A stretch of 64,000 nt of DNA from Lingula anatina (taxonomy: Eukaryota > Brachiopoda > Lingulata > Lingulida > Lingulidae): positions 34,469-98,468 of the forward strand of contig NW_019775972.1 in the NCBI RefSeq assembly GCF_001039355.2, given 5' to 3'. Numbering within the stretch: the stretch's first letter is position 1; the number at the start of each line of letters is the position of its first letter. Below are positions 1-12,000 of this stretch, one piece after another. The position numbers were made by a program, and so were the translations under genes. The notes under the pieces were generated by a model that ran no database searches, was not told the DNA's origin, and saw only the letters and a program-made list of their open reading frames with translations.

Positions 1-3000
1 GGGAATATCTTGCTGGAGTAGTGTCCAACAATGGAGAAGATGTTCTGCTGGTCTGAGTACTCGAAGCATGGTGTGTCAAAAGTCCTCTTTGTGATGCTTC
101 ATCCAATGTATCACTTCCATCTGTCTGGGTTGACATGACATTCTGTAATGCTTTGACTGCAGTATTTTCTGACACAGGAGAAGAAGCTCTGCTTGTCTGG
201 GTGCTGAAACTGTGACTCCTAATAAATTCCCTTTGAATTTCTTCCTTACTTGAATCACTTTCATCTGTCTGGGTAGACATGGATGTCTGCGAAACTTTAG
301 ATGTTATATCTGGCAATGGAGAAGAACCTCTGCTGGTTTGAGTACTAAAGCTACAGTTGATCACTTGATGGCTGCCTCCTTCATTGCTAGAATCAGCCTC
401 CTCTGTCTGTGTACACATGACACCTTGTAATGTTTTAACTGGAATAAAATCTGCAACAGGTGAAGATCCCCTGCTTGTCTGCATATGTGAACTATGGCTT
501 GTCATATCTAAGTCTACTTTGTTCATCAATTCAGTCTCTTCTGCTTGGGTAGAAATGTCCATCTGTAGGACTGCTGTTTGGGTACTGTCTGCAACAGGGG
601 TGGGAGCTCTACTTGTCTGTGTACTAAAGCTGTGTGTTTCACTGGCTTCAGTTTGTGATGTGTCCTCTTTAACAAACTCTTTACATGTTTGGGTTGTACT
701 ATCTTCTTGGGAAAGATCTAACAGGGATGAGCCAGTTTGCAGCTGCACTTCTTGGGTTGCTCTCTTGCTTTGGGAGGTATCTAGTGAAGTTTCTCTGTTC
801 TTGAAATAAACTTTCTGAGTTGAAGTTGTATCATCCGACTGAGAGCTATAAAGTAAGTTTGTTTCGCTTGTCAAATGGGCACTTTCATCGGTGGAATCTG
901 TGGGTGGCTCTTTATGCCTATGGTCTTTATTCTGGTCAGCTTTGGTGCATGTTCTAGTCTCTTCGGCTTTCGGAATTGCTTTATCTTCCCTTGAAATTTC
1001 TCTCTCAACACTGAGCTCTCTTAGAACACCTGACTGCAGTGATAACCGTCGATGGGCATTCCCTCTACCTGATGTCTCTTTCTCTCTGGTGGCTGTTGTT
1101 GTACCATCTTTTTCCAGTCCTTCATGACTGAGGCTCCTAAACATTAGTCCATATTCAAATGACTCAAAGTCAAACATGCGAGCAGCAAGAGAGAGTAAGC
1201 TCATGGTGTCATCAGTAGAAGGACTGGTAGCTGGCAAACTCTGGCTAGGGGAAGTGGAAGTGTCAGATAAGTTGGAGGTATCTGACGTGGGGTGCAAAAG
1301 AGTAAGTGTTGGTCTTTGTGGAGTTTCTATGGATGGTGATTCTGAAGACATTTCAGGGATATCTGTGTTATCCTCTTCAGTTATTTTGTTGGTTTCTGTG
1401 ACTCCAGGATGTACTCCTCTCACACCTATATTTGGCTTGGTGATTTGTGAAATGCCCTTTTCTAATGTTGTGGCTGTGAATGGATGCACCCTATTTTCCA
1501 GAGAAACTGGTTCTTTATCAGATGTCATAAGCTGTTGCTGATCATCTTCCCCATCACTATATATTGGTGTCACCTCAACCATATACATATCTTCAGTGGC
1601 ACTAGTAGCATCCTCATCTAATGCCATTTCCACAGCTGCTGAAGCTGCTGCCATCATAAGATCCTCCTCATCTTCATCATAAATGCTTTGGAATCAATCT
1701 GATCCTGATGATAATTTGTTCCTTCACCACTTAATCTTTCCACAAGGAAGGTATTGTCATAACTGTTCTCTGAATATTCATTCGAGTAGCCATCAAGTGG
1801 TTTTCCAGGAGCAGAAACTGAGAAGCGCTGGTGTGGGTCACTTTGAGTAAGATTTCCAAGTGATGGCCTGTTTTCTGCTTCCACTGATGGCATTTCTGCA
1901 TGGTCAAATCTCTTGCTTTTGGTATACTTTGTAGTTTGCCCAAGTTGTTGCTGGTGCATGTGATACTCAACTGGGACATTCTCTACTGAGACAGAACTGG
2001 TTTCACTCTCAATTCCATATCTAAGGTTTCTTTCAGACAGATGATCATCATTACTTGGTAGAACTGTCTCACCACCTGTACTGACAGGTTCAGTACCAGC
2101 CATGTCCTGAACAGGGGACTCAAGGGCCACCGTGTGTACAAGTGAGCTTTGTGATGCTGCTGCTGTTTCATCCGGATTAAAATCTGCACATGGTTGATGT
2201 TCTTTGACTATATTTGAAAGGGGATTGTACAAAGTTTTCTCAGATTGTTGATATCCTGGTGTTGGTACAGCTGATGATGTATCTGTGCTGGAATCTCCAT
2301 TATTGATAGAAGGTGTTTCTTCATCTTGTGGTCTAGGATTATATGCTTTATCTGGGGAGTTCCAGTCGTCTTTCCCATCCTCAAGAGGATTTTTCATGCA
2401 CTCATCCTTTGCATGTTGTGACAAATGTTTTGTAAAATCAGAACTGAATCCTGGCACTGAATAATGTGTCTCACTTTGTACTGCTGATGGTGATGAATCA
2501 ATTCTTTCTGATGACTTGGCAAGAGGATTCCATGCCATTTCAAACTCCGATTGAGTTTCTGGTTCAAGTTGTGATGTAGTTGTTACTGATTTCTCTTCTA
2601 CATTTTCATCTATGTTTTGGTTGTCTGTCTGGAAATTTGCCACACCTTTGTCTGTTCTGTGCAAGTTAACTGAATCTTCATTTTTAACATATCCAGCATC
2701 AATAGTAGCTTTTTCCATTTGCTCATACACAACAGTCTCCAAGGGTGTTTGTAGAAGCTGTTCTTCTTCCCCATGCCAAATCTGTGCCTGAGCAGAACTG
2801 CCTTGGTTTGCTTGTCTGTCAGCATTGCTTTGTTTATCCATTTGTCTCTCAATGGGTGAAACCTCATCCACCATATTGTCTGCATCTAAGTCACTGGCCT
2901 CTAATGTAACCACCTGTTTGGCTCCAATTGCAGTTGCTGCCACTGCTGGTAAAATCTCTTTTAAGGGTGTCAATTCTGTTTGTGTAAAGGCCTTTCCAGC

Positions 3001-6000
3001 AGATAAATCTCTGTCTTTTAATTCCCTTGTGTCACTTGGTATGTCATTTTCTATTTCCATATATGGTTCAACAGGAGAAACTGTACAGTTTGTGTGAAGG
3101 GATTGTTGCGATGACTCAGCAAATGTATTGCCTCTACTTCCAGTTGGTTTCATAAGACCTGTAGGTATTGGTTGATCAACTGATATGCATACAGACATGT
3201 CTTGCTGATGGCCACCTGTCTGTTCAGGCACATGTTCCACTGCTGAATCAAAACTCTCTGAAGGTGCTGTTTCACTCAGTGTGTTAGAGATTCCCTGTAT
3301 ATTTAAAGCAGGGCTGAGGTCCCCACAACCAAACCTTCCATCTTCCTGTTCAAGTGCAGGTGTAGCATTGTGTGGCTTTGCAAAAAGTGCACCTTCTACT
3401 AAGGCCCGAAGTGATGGCCCACTGGAAGCTTCTGTTTCTACACATGTATCAGATGGTACATTGGACAGTGGACCTACAGATGCTTCATTCAAATAAACAG
3501 TGCCTTCTGGTGTCTCTGCTGATGCAGATTGGAGCTCTGCTGACAAACTAGTTTTTTCTGTTGGCACTGCAGGTACACCAGGTATTGTGGCATCCACTGA
3601 CTCTTGTGTTGATATAATAGGATCCCTGGAGGCTTCTTGTGTTACTTCTGATGGAAGCACTGTCAAGCTGTCTTGTGCAGTTGTCTCCACAGATATTTGT
3701 GGTGATGGCCTTGAATCTAAGACACCCTCTGGTGTTTTGTCTGATGGAGGCAATTCTGTTGTATAGTTTGCCATGTTTTCTATGGGGGCTGAACTTGACA
3801 CAATGACATCTACAGAGCTCTGTGGTGTTTTGTGTGATGCAGGCATTGCAGATGTCTCTAGTTTTGAACCAGGTAATGGTGTCTTGGTTTTCAAATTCCA
3901 TGGAGACACTGCAGATGTATCTTTTTCAGCAATTCTTATAGTATCTTGTTCTGCTGTTTTTGATGGAGGCATGGTCTGTGCATTCGGTGCTGTAGTATCC
4001 GTGCTTTCTTGATGTGACACATGTCCCTGAGGCAGATTTTTTGACTGAGACACTGTATATGTATCTTGTACAGGTGTATCAATGGGGCTCTGTGGCCTCA
4101 AATCTGCTGGAGAACCTGCAGAGAGGTCTTGAACAGCAGTACCCATGGAGCCCTGCGGTAACATTTTGGCAATCATGGTTTCATTTGGTCTCATATTTGA
4201 ATGATGCGCTGAAGATGTATCTACAACAGCAGTGTCCATGGGTTCATGTAGTGGCATTGTTGATGGAGGCAATGCAAATTTATCTGTAGAGTCTTGAGGT
4301 GGCACATCAACTGGAGACATTTCAGACGGGCCTTGTTCTGCTGTACTCAATGAACCCTTTAGTGAATTTTTGGTTTCCATAGACCCCTGCGGTGACACAT
4401 TTGATGGAGAATCTGTGGATGGATCTTGTGTAGATGTATTGATGGAATCCTCTGGTGACGGTACAGTTTCCACAGACCCCTGTGCTAAATTCTCTGGTGG
4501 AAATGTCACAGTTGTGGTCAGGGGAGCATTATCCAAGGAGCTCTGTGGTGAGATTCCAGTCTCCACAGAGTCCTCTGCTGAAGTGTTTGATGGAAGATCT
4601 GCAAATGTGTCTCTTGCATTATCCAGGGAATCTTGTGATGACATTTCTGTTTCCATAGAAACCTTTCCTGGCTTTGTTAGAACTTCAGGGGAGGAAAGGG
4701 AAGAATAATCCATGGAACTGTGTGGGGACTTATGCACTTCAGATGTGTCTAGTACACCTATACTTGGGTCTCCCTGTGATGTCAAATTTGATGTTTCTGC
4801 AGGCATTTCTTGTACAGTAAAATCCATGGAGCCCTGGTCAATGATCTTGGTATCTGAGAAATTCACTGATGATATGCTTGATGGAGGCACTAAAACAGTT
4901 GTATTAATAAATTCCACTTGTGACACATCTGATGGAGGGACCACAGATGAAGCTCCAATGTCACTTTGCAGTGAGATCTCTGATCTCAAAACCTCCTTTG
5001 GCTGCATATTAGACAGCGGTAATGATGATGTATCTAGTTTCTCTCTGTCCAAAGAAGCCTCTGATACCATATCTGACGGAGTAACTGGAGATGTGTTCTG
5101 TGCAGCAGGCTCCAATGTGTTCTGTGAAATAATTTTTGATTCAGCAGGTTCAGCAGAATGTTCAGTAGCAGTAGACTGCATGGGGCCCGGAATTGGCTCA
5201 CTGGAGTAAGGCACTGAAGAAGTGTCTAGTGTAGTTGTCTCAGTCAAATCCTGTGGAGCAAGATCAGCCTCCAAAGAGTCCTTTGGTGACAAACTGGAGA
5301 AAGGCACAGCAGATGTACGTGGTCGAGTTCTGTCCAATGACTCCCCTGGTGTTGTTCCAGATGACATTACTGCAGTGTTTTGTTCAGAAGAGGGCTGTGA
5401 GTTGTGAAGAGGCATATATGGTCGTGGATCTTCTGATGCATCAAGCACAGTGCTATCAGTGGCACTGAGAGTTGCTGTATCAGATGGAGGCACTGTAAAT
5501 GTTTCCAGGGTAGTAGTCTCTATGATGTTCTGCTGAGGCAAAGTTGGTTGTGAAAGTGTATTTGTTTCTAGTGTATTTGTTCCCAAGGAACTTGTTTGGA
5601 AATTTTCAGTATCCATTGGGCATTGTGCAGACGCTTTACTTGCATCTAATGCAGCACCGTTCATGAAATGAGATGGAGGCAACTCATGTCTGTCCAATTT
5701 TTCCCCTGAGACTGTTGACATGTTGGATGGGGGTACTGTTGGCATATTTGAAGCAGAATTCTCTATGAAACCCTCTCCTGGAACATTTGATAGGTGCCCT
5801 GCTTTCATATCATCCACAGTTAAATCAAAGGTACCCTGTTCAGATATCTGGGTATCAATGGAGCCCAGTGTTGACATATTAGATACGGGAACTCCACTTG
5901 CATCCAGGGCAGTGGTACTCATGGAGCCCTCTGGGGACATAACAGAGTCCATATGACCCACTATGGACAAAATTGATGGAAGCACTGCAGGTGTGTCTGG

Positions 6001-9000
6001 TGAAGTTCCAATAGTAGAATCCTGTGGGTTCATATGGCTGGAATCCTTTGAGTTCATCAAAGTAGAGTCTTGTTGGTTTACCTTGGTATTTGTGAATTGC
6101 TGTGGGGACATACTGGTGTCCATGCGAACTGCTGCTGACATATCTGATGGAGGAACTCTAGATGTATCTATTGGAATTCTACTAGCTGAGTCCTGTGGTT
6201 TCAACTCAGTGGAATCTTGTGGGTTCAATTCTGTATAGGTGGAATCTTGTGGGGACATACTTGTGTCCATGTGAACTGCTGCTGACATATCTGATGGAGG
6301 AACCGTAGATGTATCTAGTGGAATTCTACTAGCCGAGTCCTGTGGTTTCAACTCAGTGGAATCTTGTGGGTTCAATTCTGTATAGGTAGAATCCTGTGGG
6401 GACATACTTGTGTCCATGTGAACTGCTGCTGACATATCTGATGGGGGAACCTTAGACGTATGTAGTGGAATTCTTCTGGTTGAATCCTGAGGTTTCAATT
6501 CAGTGGAATCCTGTGGGTTTATCTCTGTAATCTCTGTATAAGTGGAATCCTGTGGGTACACATTGGTGTCCATTTGACCTGAAGTTGATACATTTGATAC
6601 TGCAGAGAGATCTAGTGAAGTCCCATGTTCGGAATCCTGTTGTTTCATCTTGGTATAATCCTGATAGGACATACTGGTGTCCATGTGATCTGCTTTGGGC
6701 ATATTTGATGGAAGAACTGCAGATGTGTCCTGTGAAATTCCTTTAATGGCATCCTGTAAGTACATCTTATTGGAATCTTGTGAATTCTTCTCACTATATG
6801 TGGAATCCTGAGGGGCCATATTGATGGCCATGACACCTGCTGCCGACAAATCTGATGGGGGAACTGCAGATGTATCTAGTGGAGTCCCATAAGTGGAATC
6901 CTGTGGGTTCATCTCAGTTTTTGTGGATGCCTGTGGGAGCATATTTGTGTACTTGCCACCTGGGGCTGACAAATCTGATGAAGAAACTGCAGATGTATCT
7001 TGTGGAATTCTACTCGTGGAATCCCGTTGGTTCATCTGGGTATAAGTGGTATCTGCTGTAGACATAGTGGTGTCCATGTAACCCATTTGTGGCATATCTG
7101 ATAGAGGTACTGCAGACATGTCTTGTGGGATACCATTTGTGAAATCCTGTGGGTTCATATCAGTATATGTAGATCCATGTGGGACTGTACTGGAGTCCAT
7201 GCCACCTGCTGTTGATATGTTTGATGCAGGAACTGCAGAATTGTCTGATGGAATTCCAGTCAAATCCTGTGGGTTCATTTTGGTGGAGTCCTGTTGTTTC
7301 ATCTCAGTATAAGTGGACCCCTGTAGGGACATACTGTTGTCCATGTGATCTGCTGCTGACATATTTGATGGATCAACTGCAGACTTGTTCAGTGGAACTC
7401 CATTAGTGGCATCCTGTGAATGTATCTTGGTGGAATCTTGTGGATTCTTTTCAGTATATGTGGAATCCTGTGGGACCATACTGATGGCCATGTCACCTGC
7501 TGCTGACAAATCTGATGGAGGAAACACTGACTTATCTAGTGGAATTCCATTAGTGGAATCATCTGGGTTCATCTTTGTGAGATCTTGTGTGTTCACATCA
7601 GTATATGTGATGGAGGCAGATGACATATCTGATGGAGGCACTGCAGATGTGTCTAGTGGAGTGCCCTTAGTGGAATCCTGTGGGATAATCCTGGTATATG
7701 GGGCCATGTGGCCCACTTCTGACACATTTGATGGAGGTGCTGCAGACCTGTCTAGTGCAAATCTATCAGTAGAATACTGTGGTGGCACACTCTTGGTACC
7801 AGTTGACCCCTGTGACACCTCTGATGTTTCTTGTGTAGTACTATCAACGCAGCCCTGTGGTACAGTTATTTCAGATGTGTTTGAAGGAGAAACCTCCATA
7901 GTTCCCTGGGCCAAAACTGTGGTATCCAATGCATCATTAATAGATATATTTGCTAGAGGGAAGGCAGAAGTGTCAAGTGAAGTAGCATCCTTGTAGGCCT
8001 GTGGTGCAACACCTAATGTAGGTACAAGAGATTTGTCTAGTCTTGGAATCTCCATTGGATTTTTTGGCAGCATATTTGACAAAGGCACTGGAGTTCCACC
8101 TATTTCAGCTATGTTTGCAATGTCCTCTGGCAAGAAATTTTGTGCTGGCACTTCAGGTTTATATAGTGCAGCAGTATCCATGGAGCTCTGAGATGGCGCA
8201 TTTGATTGAGGCACTTTGGAGATGTCTTGTGCAGTTTTGTCCATGAATATCTGCCATGACAAATCTGGTGAAGCACTTTCTGCTGAATCTACTTCAATTT
8301 CTGAATCTGAAAGGTCTGTCACACCAGATGGAGCTCTGCTATTTTGAGGCACAAGTGCCTGCTGGACCAAGTCTTTCAAGGTTAGATGGTCCTGAACAAG
8401 AGTGGCATTAGCTTCATCTATTGTCAGTTGTTGCATATATTTGGCATGTGGAGCCTGTGGCATATGATCTGAAGTGGAGCGCATTGTATGTTCTGACTTT
8501 GTGTCCTTATCAGCCTCAGGAATGATGGAGGTCTGCTGATTATTCAATAAAGTACAATCTTCAGTGCCATCTTCTAATCCTTCAGAAGTACTCTTTTCTA
8601 CAGATATTTGTTGGCCCATTTCTTCTTCAACTGTAACATCTGATGCTTGGTTAGTGCTCTCACTATCTTGTATTTCAAATGTCTTTAGTGTCCCTGGCCC
8701 TGAAGTGAATTGCTTTATTGGTATTAATGTTGGTATGTCTTCTTCCCTCTGAATGTCCAAATCTTGTTCACTTTCAGCACTACTCCCATCAAATAATCCT
8801 TGAGATAAGTTATCCTCTCCTTTTTCAACGTATGCAGAGTTTGCCTTCAAATCTATCTGTCTGGTTTGATGTCTAGTTGGTGAGTCATCATCTGGACTGC
8901 TACCTTCCTCTAAGATTATCTCAACATCACCCTGTGTATGTGATTCTCTAAGATTAACTTCTCCATCCTGGTTTCTCAGAGAGTCTGCAACTGATCTTGT

Positions 9001-12000
9001 TGTACCCGCTTTCTTCATTTCTATTTCTGGTTGAACCCTGGACAGGGCCCATGAAAGCTTCTCAGGAATATCAAACTCTTCCACATCTTCCTCTGGGGCC
9101 TGATATTGTCCTGGCTGTGCTTGGTATTCATGCAGAGCTGTTCCTTTGGCATGCATCTGGGTCCAATCAATCTTATCCCCTTGTGGTGTTTTGAAAAGAC
9201 CACAAGTCAGATCTGGCTTGTCTTGGAGATAACTTTCCTCTGCTGAATGGAACTCCACATCAACTTCTGGTCTTAATACATCATTTCCCTGACTGCTCAT
9301 AGTTTCTTGAGTAACGGTGTCAAAATCCATAGCAGCTGAATGTGAAGATTCTGCAGTAGGTTGAGACTCTGTGTCAATGCTCAAATTACTTTCTTTACCT
9401 GCATATGTGACATTAGATGAAAACAATCTAATTTCAGGTTTTCTATCTAAACCATTGTTCTTTGAATGATCTAAGTCTGCTGTACTGTCTGACTTGGTAT
9501 TCTTGGGTGTCTGAACATTGTCCTTCACTGATCCTTTACCCTCTTGAACTGCTATCATTTCCTCAGCTGACATTTCCACATTGCTGGGATAGCCTGGAAA
9601 TGACGCCTCTTCTGTATGTGCTAAGTGTGCCAATGCAAAATCTGATTCAGGTGACCCTAAATCTGATGCTAGATGCTTTGCAAAATATGCTGGCAAGTCA
9701 TCTTTTTCTTTACTTGAAAGCTGAGAAAACCTGTCTCCTAGATTTTCCATTACATCTGTTTCTTGTGGCTTTGTACTCTTCTCTGGGATAATTTCATGAG
9801 CAGTTGTTTCATCAGCAGGCCTCTCCTTCATGCCACCATCATGATGTTTCATCAGTACTGAAGCTGATGACTTGTTGTCTAAATCCCTTTCAGGAATCTC
9901 CTTTGCACTCTCAGATTCACTTGTTAATTTTCTCTTTAGAGCTTCAAGTTTCTCTGCATACTTTGATCGTTTTACTATTGGCATTGCACCTGCTTCTGTT
10001 GATTCAGTGCTTGACTCCAGTGATTCTGTCCTTTCTGATGAATTTTCAGATGCTGTCTCTATAACTGACTGTATGTCGTCTGGCTCTCTCTCCATTTTCC
10101 CCTCCTCTAACACTCCTTGTACATTGGCAGGAGCATGGATCACCTCTGCCTGTGTAGCAGAAATAATTGGTGCAGTTGTGAGGGTTTCAGGAGTAACAAC
10201 CTTGGCAAGGCTTCGAATTGGCGTGCAATATTCTTCTGCATCTACAAATTCTTCCAAGTCACTTTCGGGTGTTTCATACTCTTCCAAAGAAGAATATAAC
10301 TCAATGTGTTTGTTTTGAAGTTGATATAATGATGTACCTGGAGCATGCTCTTGATGGGGATCTAATTTCTCATCAGAATGTTTAAGTGGTCCTTCTTCTG
10401 CATTAGGAGCTCCCTGTAAGTCAATGCCATTTTTCCCAGGATTCATCTTGCTTTTAATCTCATCCTTCTCTTCTGATGAAGACACACTGGATTCAACATC
10501 TCTTTTCTCCTCAGATGTAGAATCAGATGTTTTTGTTATATCTAGTGTTGAGGGCATTTCCTGATTCAATCCTTGACCAAGATTGTTTTGGTCATCCCAA
10601 TTTCTTGACAAATATGGTTCTCTTGTATGAGGATGGGACAGGCTTTCTCCCTGGTGTTCTACATTTGATTTAATCATTGGATATTTTTGCTCATTCCTTA
10701 CATTTTGGCTTGCATTTGCATTTGTGTGGGATTCATTTTTGGGTAACTCAGCAAAACCTAATTCATTCACATCTTCTAAAATGTCATGTAATGCAAGTTG
10801 GCCTCGGGACTGAGTCCTTTCATTCTTCACAATTGTAATATCAGATGATTCTTTTGTGTCAGAGTCACTCCCTGAGCTTCCATCAAATCCAAGATTTTCA
10901 TAGACTTCCAAATTTGGAGATGTCATTCTGAGAGATGGTCCTTTATCACCAATGCCATGTATCCTGTAAGGTTCTTTCATTCCATGATCACTTTCAGAAC
11001 TCTCTCTGTCTTCAGAATCATCTTCAGACTCCAATACTTCAGGAACTGCTGTGAGAGTTCGTCTGCATAGATGTTGTGCACTTGTTAGCTGATCTAACGA
11101 AAAAGGGTGATTTGATTTTTCTGGGGGTACTTCCTCATTTTCTAAATTGTCATCAAATGCCAAATTCACAAAAGATGTCATATTTTCTGCAAACACTGGT
11201 GGATTTGGTATGTTCTGAGATTGTCCTTCAATGTGGAAATCTGGTTCACTGCTGTATGAACCTTTTGCTTCAGGATCACTTTCTGATGAGGCTTCATCAA
11301 ATCCAAAATTATCAAAAACTTGCTGATTTCTAGGAATTGATGTTTGGTCACTGTTATATGGACTAATCTGAAATGATTCGTCTTTTTCCATGTCATTTTC
11401 AGTAGCCACAAAGGGTTCTTGTGTATCTTCCTTATTGCTGGATACTGCAAGGGGTGTTTCTATTAGTGTCTCTTCAGGTTTTCCAGTGCTGCTTTTTGCA
11501 TCACTTCCATCATTAGCCAGTGTTCTGCTTTCTTCAGTTGTTTGATGGGATACTTGCACATTTGGGTAGCTTGCAGAGTTTGCCTTGTCTACGTTTAATC
11601 CAACAACACCAACTGATTCATCCTCTGTATCTTCCCATTCTTCTAGCAGTGGATCACACTCAGCTCTACGGCTGCTTGTTCCTATCTGAGCCTTCAATGT
11701 CGCATGTTTCTGATCTACATCAACTTTGCCCACTTTGGCTGTTCTAAGTAGTCCTGCAGCAGAAGCAGAGGGGTCAGAAACCAGCTCTTCTTCCCCTGCC
11801 TTTGACCATAATGTTTCAGAAGTTTTAAATGGTGTTTTCATTTCTCCCTTAATTCTCTGATCTGCTGGTGGTTCTGTACTGCCCAAGACACTTAGTAACA
11901 TAGAATTACTTTCAGAAGATTGGTCTGGTTTTTGTTCCACAATTATTCTGTTTGGTGTTTGAACATCATGGCTGGGATCTGCATCTGAATCTGATAATTT

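Noticed and set aside
384-809. Plus-strand open frame of 141 codons
   Set aside because: It is antisense to the coding giant exon. The minus strand here encodes the STQTS/STQTD repeats; the plus frame is a by-product of codon bias.
1176-1541. Plus-strand open frame of 121 codons
   Set aside because: Antisense shadow of the continuing minus-strand coding frame.
1657-1693. Programmed -1 ribosomal frameshifting or a short intron at the frame break
   Set aside because: There is no X-XXY-YYZ heptamer, no obvious downstream stem, and no pyrimidine tract or acceptor near the downstream frame start. A one-base homopolymer indel is simpler.
7385-7996. Plus-strand open frame of 203 codons with repeats
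   Set aside because: Antisense shadow of the PPSDMS/PQDST repeat block. The repeat period keeps all frames open, so length is not evidence.
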